Assembly: GCF_026870175.2 (NCBI RefSeq)
Contig: NZ_CP113977.2
Span: 2,356,001 to 2,420,000, forward strand
Reading direction: 5' to 3'
DNA length: 64,000 bases
DNA from: Flavobacterium aestivum
GTDB lineage: Bacteria; Bacteroidota; Bacteroidia; Flavobacteriales; Flavobacteriaceae
Shown: piece by piece, positions 17,820-27,209 of the stretch
Position numbering within the stretch: position 1 is the stretch's first letter
How the letters are laid out: each line of letters starts with the position of its first letter
The notes under the pieces: model-generated
What the model saw: only the letters and a program-made list of their open reading frames with translations
The model's database searches: none
What the model was told of the DNA's origin: nothing
Position numbers and translations under genes: made by a program

Positions 17820-18242
17820 TTAAGCACTAATATTTATATTTTCCTCTTTTGGTTTTATGCTGAGATTTCTTTTTGTGAATAAGCGTTTCACTCTCAATAA
17901 TAATTCGTTTGGATTGAATGGTTTTGAAACAAAATCATCGGCACCAAGATTAAAAGCTTCTACAACCGTTCCTTCCTCTTCTCCTAATGATGAAACCACT
18001 ATCACAGGAATAGTTTCATAGTTTTCTTTAGTATAACCAATGATTTCTAATCCAGAGCGAAAAGGAAGCATAATATCGGTAATAATTAAATCAGGGATTA
18101 ACACTGGAATTTTTTCAATAGCAATCAAGCCATCTTTACATGTTGTTACTTGATATCCTTCTTTTTTTAGAATAAACTCAAGGATTTTTATCATTAATAC
18201 ATCATCCTCTACAATTAATATTTTTAAATCTGTATTATCCAT
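17820..18242 (-). CDS. Single-domain response regulator (CheY-like receiver)
   Basis: 140 residues containing only a receiver domain: acidic pair VEDD at 11-14, phospho-acceptor Asp56 in LIITDIMLPF, VVSS near residue 83 and the conserved Lys in VSKPFNPNE near 108. No output domain; the C-terminal 20 residues are a short polar tail. No kinase is adjacent. The next gene in the same direction is the YaiO-like barrel, 769 bases upstream, so a link to the glycosyltransferase cluster is possible but not shown. Such regulators act by protein-protein contact. Confidence 0.92.
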   Translation of the reverse strand: MDNTDLKILIVEDDVLMIKILEFILKKEGYQVTTCKDGLIAIEKIPVLIPDLIITDIMLPFRSGLEIIGYTKENYETIPVIVVSSLGEEEGTVVEAFNLGADDFVSKPFNPNELLLRVKRLFTKRNLSIKPKEENINISA

Positions 18243-19011
18243 AATTTTTTTATTTTAATGATTAACCATCCAACAGGATTGATATAAAAAACCGATGAAA
18301 TGAATAAAAAATCAGTTGTAATGCATTTGCTGTTATGAAACAACAATTATGCCAAACTTCTTTGAGAACATTTTTTGATTATTAATGTTTTTGTGTCTCT
18401 GAATTAGGTTAAGAACGTGAGGTTAAGTTTGTGGGATTGGGTGATATTAAATTTTGTGTAATTTTTGAGAGTAAGGAATAGGTAATTACACCAACTATAC
18501 TTTTATATGAAATAATCAATATATAGTAATCAATTCTGAAGTTGTCCTTTTGGGATTTCCTTTCTGTGTTATTGCTTTTCTGAGTTTTATCAAATTATAA
18601 TAATCTCTATGTATGAACTTGCTCTTATCAATAATCTACAGAACATTTGCAAAGGGGGAGGCTTATTTTTTTTCTTTCTAAGATTTGACTCCTAAGGAAG
18701 TTGCTCATTAGAGGCTAAATATTAGTAAAAAAGAAAGCTATAATTTTGCAATCTGTTAGCTGTGATTTTACCTTTTGTCTATGTATGACATTAATTATCG
18801 TTAAAAGTACGTTTTTTTATCTTTTTGTACAAATTTATTTATATTATTTTTTCATCAAAAACAGTAATAATTAGTTAGAGATCAAAAGATTAGCCTAGAG
18901 AGAATTAAAAGTAATAGGTTCTATGGGAAGGACAATAGTGTTGTGAATTTTGATTTTTAGGGAGTATGATTTTTTTAGCTTTGGTATAAAAATGTCTTTT
19001 ACAATATGTTT
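18243..19011. other. 769-base gap with no recognised gene
   Basis: AT-rich, with stops in all frames at short intervals. It contains the presumed promoter of the receiver gene on the minus strand and the 3' end of the YaiO-like transcript. I see no tRNA, no long hairpin with a T-run and no convincing small reading frame. It could hold a small RNA or the remains of a decayed gene, but nothing in the sequence shows either. Confidence 0.4.
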
Positions 19012-20283
19012 TTAGAACTGATATTGAAACATCAAAGCAATTTCGGTTTCAATTTGCTTCAAGCCTGGGGAATATTCTTGATCGTTTATAGATAATTGTA
19101 TGCCTGTTACATAATGCTCTCCAAACAATCTATAATAACCACCTCCAATTCTAAAGGAATTAAGTGATAAACGTTGTTCAATTTGTCCAAGGGTTGTACG
19201 CTCATCTGGCGAAGTTCCGTAACCTGCTATTAATGTTAAGTAATCAAAACGGGTGTTGAAATAATAACGACTTGTTAGTGTAAAAGCCGGATAAACTGTA
19301 TCGTTGTCAAATTGAAAATACGATCTTAGATTGAGCCAATAGGAACCTAGATATTTTCCAATTCCAAGAACGGCAGTAGCAAAGTTGGTGTCATCGGTAT
19401 CAATGTAGCGTATGCCTAGATCTCCTTCCCAGCCTTTATTGAAATTTTGAAAAAAGGAATATCCAAGCCTTAATTTAGGAAATACTGGATCGTCGCTATA
19501 TCCAGCTCCAATGTAGGAATAACTGTTTTTACCTGTAAAAAGATAACTCTCAGCTTCATATTGAATACCATTGATTACGCTTTCTCCATTAGCATATCTG
19601 TTAGAATAATTGACTCTGGCAATGGCTGATCCCCAATTTCGTTGACAAATGTATTGTAAACTTCCATAATGCCAAGGCCCATATCCAGATCTGTCAAAGG
19701 TTGTAAAATTGTAATTCACCCCAATACGATCTGATTTGAGTCTGCTGTTTTCAATAAAATAATGCAGTTTGAAATCAGAATCTTTAGGATACATAGCTTG
19801 CATTTCTTTTAGATAGTCTTCACTTTTTTTCTTTTCTCCTTGCAATTCATAAATGGTGAGCTTTTTATATCGAAAATCTTTTTTTCCAGGATGTGCTTCA
19901 ATAGCTTTATTGACTACTATCTCAGCATCGGTATAATTTTTTTCTTCAAGATCCATATTGATGAGGTAAGTATAAGCTTCTTCATAAACAGGATTTTTAC
20001 TAATGACATAATTATAATAGTATCGAGCACTGTCTTTTACATTGGTTAACTGATAAATTCTACCGGTTAGTAAATGAAAATCGAGATATTCAGGAGCTAA
20101 TTTCATTCCCAATTGGGTTTTCTTCAATGCCGATTCATAGTTTTTATCTTTGTTTACTTCTTTTATGGCAACATTCAAAAGACTGTCGATATCTATTTTT
20201 TGGGCCCAAACGGAATTATTATTCGCCATTCCGAATACAAGAAAAAGGATAAAGATGATTTTGATGTGGTTTATATGTTTCAT
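19012..20283 (-). CDS. YaiO-family outer-membrane protein: TPR plus beta-barrel
   Basis: 423 residues. Signal peptide about 1-28 (ending SVWAQ). Residues 45-165 carry TPR-like helices (YESALKKTQLGMKLAPEYLDFHLLTGRIYQ, AYTYLINMDLEEKNYTDAEIVVNKAI, RYKKLTIYELQGEKKKSEDYL). From about residue 185 the sequence alternates in barrel fashion (IGVNYNFTTFDRSGYGPWHYGSLQY...) and ends in the outer-membrane C-terminus MFQYQF with terminal Phe. TPR followed by a barrel is the plan of exopolysaccharide export porins such as PgaA. It lies 113 bases behind a GT2 synthase in the same direction. Confidence 0.85.
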   Translation of the reverse strand: MKHINHIKIIFILFLVFGMANNNSVWAQKIDIDSLLNVAIKEVNKDKNYESALKKTQLGMKLAPEYLDFHLLTGRIYQLTNVKDSARYYYNYVISKNPVYEEAYTYLINMDLEEKNYTDAEIVVNKAIEAHPGKKDFRYKKLTIYELQGEKKKSEDYLKEMQAMYPKDSDFKLHYFIENSRLKSDRIGVNYNFTTFDRSGYGPWHYGSLQYICQRNWGSAIARVNYSNRYANGESVINGIQYEAESYLFTGKNSYSYIGAGYSDDPVFPKLRLGYSFFQNFNKGWEGDLGIRYIDTDDTNFATAVLGIGKYLGSYWLNLRSYFQFDNDTVYPAFTLTSRYYFNTRFDYLTLIAGYGTSPDERTTLGQIEQRLSLNSFRIGGGYYRLFGEHYVTGIQLSINDQEYSPGLKQIETEIALMFQYQF

Positions 20284-20396
20284 ATATGTAAAAGTTAATT
20301 GTTATTGGTCATATATGTTATTGCTTTTTTTATATAGGTGTTTGCTTGCGCAAACTTTTTGTTAATAGCGATTTCATGCCTTTCTAGAATTTTAGA

Positions 20397-21836
20397 TTAA
20401 GTAACCTGATTTTGTTTTGGGGCGGTATTAAATCCTTGCCGTTGCATGTTTCCCCAGTTTTGTTCTTTTTGTCTAAAAAAATGGGAATACCCTTTTAATG
20501 AAGCATATACATTTACAGGATGGTAGCAAAATGGTTCAATTATAGCCATTAGAACGAGTATTATGATTTCTTTTGTATTGGCATAATTTTTATAGATAAT
20601 ATCATCTAAGAGTATGGATATAAACGTTATTATGAGGTAAAAAAGATAAACCGTAAGAGTAAGGTAGATTAAATAGATATAGTCTATGTCCAAGACAATT
20701 AAGCTAATAATTAATATCACTATTCCGATTAATTCTAAAATTGGGATTAAAAATTCGAACATAAAAAAATAAGGGAATATGAGAAACCCCATTCTTTCGT
20801 ATTTTGGGTTAAAAAAAATATTTTTGTGTAAGTTTAAGGTTTGAATCAGTCCTCTTGACCAACGAACCCGTTGTCTGATTAAAACTTCTTTTGTAGCGGG
20901 AACTTCTGTCCAGCATAATGATTCTGGAATATATTGAATTAGAAAAGGGAGTTTATGGTCATACATGTATTTTCTCATTCGGGTTATGAGTTCCATATCT
21001 TCTCCCAATGATTTATGCCAATATCCTCCTGCTGCTATAGCAATTTCTTTGTCGAACATGCCAAGTCCTCCGGAAACCAATAATAAACCGTTTATTTGGC
21101 TCCAAGCCATTCTACCAAAAAGAAATGCACGAACATATTCTAGCTCCTGAAATCTTGGGTACCATCCTTTTGGAAAATGTATTTTGACCAAAAAACCATC
21201 TTTTACTTCGCATGAATTTGAGATTCTGATTCCTGCTCCAGTAGCAATTACTCTTTTTTTATTTTCTATAAAGGGTTTGGCTAATTTTATAATAGTGTCA
21301 TTTTTTAAAATACAGTCTACATCTGTACACATAAATAACGGATACTTGGTAGAGTTTATCCCAACATTAGCCGCATCTGCTTTACTTTTTCTATTCTCCT
21401 TATCTACAACGAGTAGTTTTGAATATAATGGATTAGTAGATTTGTAGTGACCCCTTACAGGATTTGTTGGTATTTTTTCTTGGTAATAAAAGTCAACTTT
21501 AATCAAATCAAACTCTTTGATTAATTTTTGCAAAGTATCATCAGTACTACCATCATTTACCAATACAATTTCGAATTTTGGGTATGTCAATGACAGCAAT
21601 GATTTTACATTATAAACTACGGTTGCTCCTTCATTAAAGGCAGGTGCAATAACCGATACACCAGGAATATGATTGGATTTTATAATAACATTATTAGGTA
21701 TAAAGTTTTTGTTATTGAGATATTTTTTTATGGCATAGTATGAAAATAAAGCCAATAAGCAATATGAAAGTATGTAAGATGCTGAAAATAATCCCACAAA
21801 TAATTCGTAATAGTATGAAAGGTTATCTAACATCAT
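20397..21836 (-). CDS. Processive family 2 glycosyltransferase (membrane polysaccharide synthase)
   Basis: 479 residues. One N-terminal helix (about 15-36), a cytoplasmic GT2 domain, then four or more C-terminal helices (from about residue 350). Catalytic motifs: NDGSTDD at 94-100, DVD at 172-174, ED at 279-280 in SLGEDMELI, and QRVRW at 322-326, the Q-x-x-R-W motif of processive synthases (PgaC, hyaluronan, cellulose). It therefore probably polymerises a sugar and passes it across the inner membrane. No PilZ domain is present. The ATG overlaps the stop of the upstream HEAT gene (ATGA), so the two are translationally coupled; the YaiO-like porin follows. Confidence 0.9.
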   Translation of the reverse strand: MMLDNLSYYYELFVGLFSASYILSYCLLALFSYYAIKKYLNNKNFIPNNVIIKSNHIPGVSVIAPAFNEGATVVYNVKSLLSLTYPKFEIVLVNDGSTDDTLQKLIKEFDLIKVDFYYQEKIPTNPVRGHYKSTNPLYSKLLVVDKENRKSKADAANVGINSTKYPLFMCTDVDCILKNDTIIKLAKPFIENKKRVIATGAGIRISNSCEVKDGFLVKIHFPKGWYPRFQELEYVRAFLFGRMAWSQINGLLLVSGGLGMFDKEIAIAAGGYWHKSLGEDMELITRMRKYMYDHKLPFLIQYIPESLCWTEVPATKEVLIRQRVRWSRGLIQTLNLHKNIFFNPKYERMGFLIFPYFFMFEFLIPILELIGIVILIISLIVLDIDYIYLIYLTLTVYLFYLIITFISILLDDIIYKNYANTKEIIILVLMAIIEPFCYHPVNVYASLKGYSHFFRQKEQNWGNMQRQGFNTAPKQNQVT

Positions 21837-22894
21837 AGATATGGGGTTTTTACGTGTTTGACCATTTTTTGTACATCATAATCATCTTGGAAATGAACAT
21901 TAAAATACTCAGAATTTATTTTGTGTAAGCAATAAACAGCATCGAGTTTATTGTTTTCGATGGTTTTGTCTTTTAATAATCCAGCTATGAAATTTTCAGA
22001 GTCAGTAGTCCCGATAACGGCCAAAGTATTAAAAATCTCTAATTTGTTTTGTGTGTCTTCCTGATGAAATTGCTCAATCAATATGGGTTCTGCTTCATGT
22101 ATGTATAAAAAGTTTATTGCAGAAATTGCTTCTAATCGAACCAATTCATCTTCATGTCTTAATAGCTCTACAATAGCTTCATTATCATTGGTAAAGTTGT
22201 AAAACATCATTAATTTCAATCCGAGTTTTATGATTGATGCATTGTCAGAATGTATCCACTGACTTAAATTAGTGGGGATTTTTGTTTTTTTCTGATGAAG
22301 AATATCCATTATTTTGATTTCCTCAGCAATTGTAATTTGATGTGAAAAATCTAATAATGTTTCTAATTTATCGGGATCTAATGAAATTAAACTCAAAAAG
22401 GCACTGGATTGAACATTTTTGTTTTTGTGGTTTAAAAAAGGGATAATGTACATTTTCCCTTTTTCATATTCTAAAGATTCCAAATGGTACATCCCAATGC
22501 ACTTTATATAAAATCGCTTGCTTTTTAAGAGCTTTTTTGTGTATTCAAATAAATCAAAGCTTTCATATAGAAAATGAAAAGTATTGGTAATATCTCCTTT
22601 TAGGTTTAGCTTCAAAAAAATAATTTCATTCAGTAATAATTTTTTGCACCATTTTTTTTTAAAAGGAATTTCTTTTTTGAATTGTTCTATTTCTATTTTG
22701 AAATTATTTTCGTCGAATGGAGAAAAAATTATTGATGTTAGAAAACTATCAATTTTACTTTTTGCAGATTCATATTTAGGTCTAAACAAGTCATATCTAA
22801 ATCTATTCAAGATTAGAAATAATACTAATAGCGTAAAGCTACCTATTAGTATTGGTAAACCTATGAGGACAAAATAATGAATATATCTATCCAT
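21833..22894 (-). CDS. HEAT-repeat protein with N-terminal membrane anchor
   Basis: 353 residues. A single helix near residues 6-31 (YFVLIGLPILIGSFTLLVLFLIL) anchors the protein. The rest is alpha-helical with HEAT-like repeats, for example YIIPFLNHKNKNVQSSAFLSLISLD, AIVELLRHEDELVRLEAISAINFLY and ILIEQFHQEDTQNKLEIFNTLAVIG. HEAT repeats are binding scaffolds with no catalysis expected. It is the first gene of the leftward set and its stop overlaps the GT2 start by four bases, so a structural partner of the synthase is the simplest reading. Confidence 0.85.
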   Translation of the reverse strand: MDRYIHYFVLIGLPILIGSFTLLVLFLILNRFRYDLFRPKYESAKSKIDSFLTSIIFSPFDENNFKIEIEQFKKEIPFKKKWCKKLLLNEIIFLKLNLKGDITNTFHFLYESFDLFEYTKKLLKSKRFYIKCIGMYHLESLEYEKGKMYIIPFLNHKNKNVQSSAFLSLISLDPDKLETLLDFSHQITIAEEIKIMDILHQKKTKIPTNLSQWIHSDNASIIKLGLKLMMFYNFTNDNEAIVELLRHEDELVRLEAISAINFLYIHEAEPILIEQFHQEDTQNKLEIFNTLAVIGTTDSENFIAGLLKDKTIENNKLDAVYCLHKINSEYFNVHFQDDYDVQKMVKHVKTPYL

Positions 22895-23186
22895 ACAAAA
22901 GAGTTTTGTTTAATTACCATTATTAAAAACAAGCCAATGTTGTATTGTATTTATTTTTTTATTGAAAAAAAACTTACATAAAGATAATGATTATTTTAAA
23001 TGTTTTGCAAGAATTGTAATTTAAAATAAAACATGATAGGTTGAAATTAAGGAGGTTATCTTATAAGTTGGGAAGATAATATCAAATACAATTTGCATTG
23101 TAATTGATAACAATGTCTTAGAAATTGCTCTTTTTTTGAGGGATTAAAAAGATTGAATAGTATAAATAATGGTGTTTATAGATTTT

Positions 23187-23951
23187 CTAAAAACCTTCAA
23201 AAACACCTAGTCCAAATAATGCAAAATCATATTTTACGGGGTCAGTTGGGTCTAACTCCCTAAGTTTTAAATCCAATTCGGCTAATGCTTTTCCATCGTT
23301 TTGTTTTCGTGTAAGCAAGCCTAGTTTTCGTGCTACATTTCCGGAATGAACATCCAGAGGGCAGGATAGGAGTGCAGGCGAAATAGATTTCCAGATACCT
23401 AAGTCAACACCTTTATTGTCCTGACGAACCATCCATCTTAGGTACATGTTGATTCTCTTGGCTGCCGATCCTCTTAAAGGGTCAGAAATGTGTTTTTGGG
23501 TTCGGTCGAGATGTGGAATTTCAAAAAACAATTTTTTGAATTCGTGAATGTTTTTTTGTAAATTATCTTCGCCTAAGTTAGTGCTGAAGACAGTTTCTAA
23601 TCCACCATGATTTTTATAAATATGTTGTAAACCTTTTATAAACCCTATGAAATCTTGCCCGTTAAAAGTACGATGAACAAAGGTTTCTAAGCGCTCTAAG
23701 TCGGTTTCCTTATGTGTCATTACAAAATCGTAGGGTGAATTTCCCATCAATTCCATCATTTGATGCGAATTTTTGATAATCATTTTTCTATTACCCCAAG
23801 CAATGGTGGCACTCAGGAACCCAGCAATTTCTATATCTTCTTTTTGAGAAAACAAATGCGGAATTTGAACGGGATCACTCTCGATAAAATCCGTGTTGTT
23901 GTATAGCACTACTTTTTCGTCCAGGAAAGATTTGAGTTCTTGAAAAGTCAT
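23187..23951 (-). CDS. TIGR02757/DUF2400 family protein
   Basis: 254 residues, no signal peptide. I recognise the Bacteroidetes TIGR02757 family from the start (LKSFLDEKVVLYNNTDFIESDPVQIPH) and from IAGFLSATIAWGNRKMI, SPYDFV and the end KYDFALFGLGVFE. The fragment LDVHSGNVARKLGLL has a helix-hairpin-helix flavour like DNA glycosylases, but no catalytic residues can be claimed. Function unknown. It starts 70 bases after the LolD-like ATPase stop, possibly in the same transcript. Confidence 0.85.
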   Translation of the reverse strand: MTFQELKSFLDEKVVLYNNTDFIESDPVQIPHLFSQKEDIEIAGFLSATIAWGNRKMIIKNSHQMMELMGNSPYDFVMTHKETDLERLETFVHRTFNGQDFIGFIKGLQHIYKNHGGLETVFSTNLGEDNLQKNIHEFKKLFFEIPHLDRTQKHISDPLRGSAAKRINMYLRWMVRQDNKGVDLGIWKSISPALLSCPLDVHSGNVARKLGLLTRKQNDGKALAELDLKLRELDPTDPVKYDFALFGLGVFEGF

Positions 23952-24021
23952 TTGATGGAAAGGTAATTTTGCTAAGGAACTTAAGTATTATAAAATTTGA
24001 AATTATAAAAATACTAATTGC

Positions 24022-24705
24022 TTATGATGGGTTACTGATTTGTCCATCAATCATTATTAGTTTTCTGTCAGCCATATTGGCAAGTTCTTCATTGTGGGTT
24101 ACTATCACAAAAGTTTGCCCAAATTTATCTCGAAGTTGAAAAAATAACTGATGAAGATTTTCGGCAGAATGAGTGTCTAAATTCCCAGAAGGTTCATCGG
24201 CAAAAATAACATCAGGTTTGTTGATCAGCGCTCTGGCAACAGCAACACGTTGTTGTTCCCCTCCGGAAAGTTCATTGGGTTTGTGATCTATTCTATGGGA
24301 CAATCCCAAATAATCTAATAGTTTTTTGGCTTCTTTTTCAGTTTCGGCTTTTGATTTATTGGCAATATATGCTGGAATACAAACATTTTCTAATGCTGTA
24401 AATTCAGGAAGCAATTGATGAAATTGGAAAATAAATCCCAAGTTTAAGTTTCTGAATTTTGATAATGATTTGTCATTCATTTTCAAAATATCTTCTTTAT
24501 TTATGTGTAGTGAAGTTTGGTTTTCTCCATCTGTTTTAACAGAACTAGGCTTGTCTAAAGTCCCTAGAATTTGCAAAAGTGTTGTTTTTCCTGCACCCGA
24601 AGCACCAACAATAGAAACAATTTCGCCTTTTTTTATGTGTAAATCAACTCCTTTTAGTACTTCAAGCTGATCGTAAAATTTATGTATATTTTTTGCGTGT
24701 ATCAT
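24022..24705 (-). CDS. LolD-like ABC transporter ATP-binding protein
   Basis: 227 residues, the size of the LolD/MacB/FtsE-type ATPases. Walker A GASGAGKT near residue 33, Q-loop [16 protein letters not shown], signature [15 protein letters not shown], Walker [13 protein letters not shown], and the switch His in VTHNEELA. The [14 protein letters not shown] segment is the form seen in LolD, which energises release of lipoproteins from the inner membrane. No LolC/E permease gene is adjacent, as is common in Flavobacteria, so the partner is elsewhere. Confidence 0.9.
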   Translation of the reverse strand: MIHAKNIHKFYDQLEVLKGVDLHIKKGEIVSIVGASGAGKTTLLQILGTLDKPSSVKTDGENQTSLHINKEDILKMNDKSLSKFRNLNLGFIFQFHQLLPEFTALENVCIPAYIANKSKAETEKEAKKLLDYLGLSHRIDHKPNELSGGEQQRVAVARALINKPDVIFADEPSGNLDTHSAENLHQLFFQLRDKFGQTFVIVTHNEELANMADRKLIMIDGQISNPS

Positions 24706-24897
24706 TTCAAACTGTTTTTACAAAGAAACAAAGTTTCTATTGATAAAATCAAGGTATCACTTTTATTTTTTTGAGCGAAACTAACTTTTTATTTCTAAAT
24801 AGTATTTGAGTTTATTTTGTCTGGATATTTAAATTTTGAGTAATTTAGACTAGATTAATTATGGTCTTGTGAGCCTTTATAAAAGAATAGTAATAGT

Positions 24898-25239
24898 ATG
24901 AATGGAGATATTGAAAATACTTATGTTTCAAATAGTGATAATTTGAAAACTAAAAAACTCATTCTTGGAATTTTATTTGATGCAATCGGAATGTTGTCCT
25001 TTACCATTCCGCTTTTAGGTGAATTTCAAGATGTCGTTTGGGCACCACTGGCGGGTTTTTTAATGACCAAAATGTATGAGGGTAGAGTTGGTAAGGTAGC
25101 AGGTCTTTTAACTTTTGTTGAGGAAATTTTGCCTTTTACAGATGTAGTTCCTTCTTTTACCATAACTTGGATGTATACCTATTGGGTAAAAAGAAATTAT
25201 AAAAGCGGTCTCAAAGACAATGTGAAAATAGAAAAATAG
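24898..25239 (+). CDS. Small membrane protein of unknown function
   Basis: 113 residues with hydrophobic segments at about 22-42 (LILGILFDAIGMLSFTIPLL), 47-58 and 66-92. Both termini are polar, with a Lys-rich end. The segment GEFQDVVWAPLAGFLMTKMYEGRVGKVAG is well formed and occurs in small conserved Bacteroidetes membrane proteins as I remember them, but no function is known to me. It is single, divergent from the LolD-like gene and convergent with the next. Confidence 0.7.
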   Translation: MNGDIENTYVSNSDNLKTKKLILGILFDAIGMLSFTIPLLGEFQDVVWAPLAGFLMTKMYEGRVGKVAGLLTFVEEILPFTDVVPSFTITWMYTYWVKRNYKSGLKDNVKIEK

Positions 25240-25261
25240 ATATAGGTAATAGATTTAGTTT

Positions 25262-25564
25262 TTACTCTTTAATCAAAAAGCCTAAGCCCATACCTTTAAG
25301 CATTTTTTTCTCAAAGGCCCAAAAGAATTTAAACTGACCAAAGAGAAACCCTATGGCTACTAATAAAACTTGATAGATTGGGAAAATAAGAATTAATCGG
25401 ACAGGGGTAAACCAAAGACCTAAATCTTCTTTAGTTATTCCCAACCACAAACAAACCGGTTTTGAGAGCCAAGCCGATGCAGATCCTGTTATTGCAAAAA
25501 CGATAATAATTATTGTAAGTTGAAAATTGGATGTTAATCCCCAACGTTGTTTTAATCCTCCCAT
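25262..25564 (-). CDS. Small membrane protein (DUF6787-like)
   Basis: 100 residues with two clear helices, about 16-35 (LTIIIIVFAITGSASAWLSK) and 55-76 (LILIFPIYQVLLVAIGFLFGQF), followed by FFWAFEKKMLKGMGLGF. The pattern 'QRWGLTSNFQ' at the start and 'P-x-Y-Q-x-L-L-x-x-G-x-x-F-G-Q-F-x-F-F-W' fits a small Flavobacteriaceae membrane family that I recall as DUF6787. Function unknown. Confidence 0.65.
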   Translation of the reverse strand: MGGLKQRWGLTSNFQLTIIIIVFAITGSASAWLSKPVCLWLGITKEDLGLWFTPVRLILIFPIYQVLLVAIGFLFGQFKFFWAFEKKMLKGMGLGFLIKE

Positions 25565-25809
25565 TATTTATTTATCATGAATACAAATATACAAGTTTTA
25601 ATTTGTGATTATCTTTCTATTCGTATAGATTATGTAATATTTTAATTATAAAACGGTTGTTTCGCGGCTTAATTTTTTTGAAAAATAGGATCACTCATTT
25701 CGAATAATTTTTTTCTATTGATAATTCTGTATTACAGTTATTAAATGCAACATTAAAAACTCTTTTTTTCAGACTTAATAAAATCATTTGATTTACTATT
25801 AATTATGAA

Positions 25810-25844
25810 CAAAGCCACTTAGTTGAGTGGCTTTGCTTTTTGTG
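25810..25844 (+). terminator. Orphan rightward terminator
   Basis: CAAAGCCAC (25810-25818) pairs with GTGGCTTTG (25827-25835), followed by CTTTTTGTG. It points rightward, yet no plus-strand gene ends upstream within 570 bases. The surrounding gap 25565-25915 shows no other feature. It may end an unrecognised short transcript. Confidence 0.5.
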
Positions 25845-25915
25845 ATTAAATATGTTTCTAATTTTTATTTGATCTAACCTATGCAGGGTTTGCTGTATAA
25901 TGGCACCCATCAAAT

Positions 25916-26347
25916 TTATCTTGGAGGGACATAGCCATATAGTTTTTGTTTGTATTTGTTTTGAAAGTAGATCATGTAATTATAAATAAGATAGTTTACT
26001 TCATAACCATAATCAATATTTGGATCGTAATCGATTCTCATTTCGTATAAATTAGGACTGTATCTTAGAGGTTGTGAAACACGGTTGTTCCATTCCATAA
26101 TATATCGGTAATTTTTATCTTCTAAATATTTTTGTGAATAAAACCCTCTAGGATGAGCAGTTGAATTTAACCAAGTATCAAATCCAGATTCAATGATAAT
26201 AACTTCATAATTTAAGTCTTTATTAGCAATTTTTATGGTGTCTTTGCTTTCCGCTTTTGAGGTATCCTTTGTTGGGACAGTGGATTGTGAACTACTGCAC
26301 CCTATAATTGCCAAAAGAATAATCGATATATAAATTAAATTTTTCAT
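25916..26347 (-). CDS. DUF6146-like lipoprotein
   Basis: 143 residues from the ATG at 26347. An upstream in-frame ATG at 26392 would put 15 polar residues in front of the signal peptide and is unlikely. Residues 1-17 plus lipobox IIGCSSS give a lipidated Cys near residue 17. The core NYEVIIIESGFDTWLNSTAHPRGFYS ... MEWNNRVSQP ... NIDYGYEVNYLIYNYMIYFQNKY is one I recognise as a conserved Flavobacteriaceae family (DUF6146). Probably on the periplasmic face of a membrane. Function unknown. Confidence 0.75.
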   Translation of the reverse strand: MKNLIYISIILLAIIGCSSSQSTVPTKDTSKAESKDTIKIANKDLNYEVIIIESGFDTWLNSTAHPRGFYSQKYLEDKNYRYIMEWNNRVSQPLRYSPNLYEMRIDYDPNIDYGYEVNYLIYNYMIYFQNKYKQKLYGYVPPR

Positions 26348-26547
26348 TTTAATGAATGTTAATGTAGAACGTGAAAAAAAAGAACTATTCAAAGAGAAAA
26401 AAATAAACAGTTGATGAATGCATCAACTAAATTAGACTCAAATTTAAGGATTTTTAGGGTAATTTGCCTTAGTTTTTTACTTAAAGTCAGGTTAAAATCT
26501 TGAATTTACTTTGTAAATGAATTGAAGTTAACGATTTGGTGATGCTA

Positions 26548-27105
26548 TTATTTACCGAATAATTTGCTGAGAAATCCGCCAATTCCTCCTTTGCTTTTGG
26601 TTGCCGTTATAGCATCCTGCATATCGAGTTTTCCATCTGCATTTTGATCAAGCCCAAATTGTGTGCCGTATTTTGAAATGGTATCCATAATGCCTGTTGT
26701 TTGTGTGCCACCACCGGTAATAGCACCAACTAAATCACTAATTTGAAAACTGTCATTAGGATCATTTGCTTTGTTTACAAGTCCTCCCAAAATTTGTGGA
26801 ATCAGACTTCCTGCTACACCAGAGGCTGTGTCGCTATTTAAACCAAATTTTTCCCCTAAGCTTCCTGTGAGCTGTTGTGTGATTTGCTGAACGGCTGGAT
26901 TTGAGCTGTCTTGAGCGTTATTGCCTTGTAGTAATCCTGCTAGTTTTTCGGAACCACCTTCGGAAGCCATTTTTTGTAAACTGGAGAATATAGAGTTGCC
27001 GGCTTCTTCCATTACTGCCTCATTTTGTTCATTTGGAATTGCATCATTTTTTACAACAGCTTCTTGACCAAATTGTTGTACTAATTGTGTAAGTTGCTCA
27101 AACAT
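26548..27105 (-). CDS. DUF937-like protein with one EF-hand motif
   Basis: 185 residues, no signal peptide. Residues 1-130 are helical and rich in Gln, Gly and Asn (LTQLVQQFGQEAV... SSLQKMASEGGSEKLAGLLQG, TASGVAGSLIPQILGGLVNKAND), the pattern of DUF937/YidB-like proteins. Near residue 153 the sequence DQNADGKLDMQDA matches an EF-hand calcium loop (D-x-N-x-D-G-x-L-D-x-x-D). It ends in a Gly-rich GGIGGFLSKLFGK, common in this family. It sits downstream of serA, separated by a terminator. Function unknown. Confidence 0.75.
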   Translation of the reverse strand: MFEQLTQLVQQFGQEAVVKNDAIPNEQNEAVMEEAGNSIFSSLQKMASEGGSEKLAGLLQGNNAQDSSNPAVQQITQQLTGSLGEKFGLNSDTASGVAGSLIPQILGGLVNKANDPNDSFQISDLVGAITGGGTQTTGIMDTISKYGTQFGLDQNADGKLDMQDAITATKSKGGIGGFLSKLFGK

Positions 27106-27140
27106 AGTATTCTTGATTAAGGATTAGATATCAAATTTAA

Positions 27141-27188
27141 TCAAAAAAAAGTGGTGATTTATTAAACTGTGTTAATAAATCACCACTT
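27141..27188 (-). terminator. Terminator of the serC-serA operon
   Basis: AAGTGGTGATTTATTA (27149-27164) pairs perfectly with TAATAAATCACCACTT (27173-27188). The minus strand continues into eight T, so it ends transcripts leaving serA at 27210. Confidence 0.85.
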
Positions 27189-27209
27189 AGAATATTTAAA
27201 ATCAATAAA

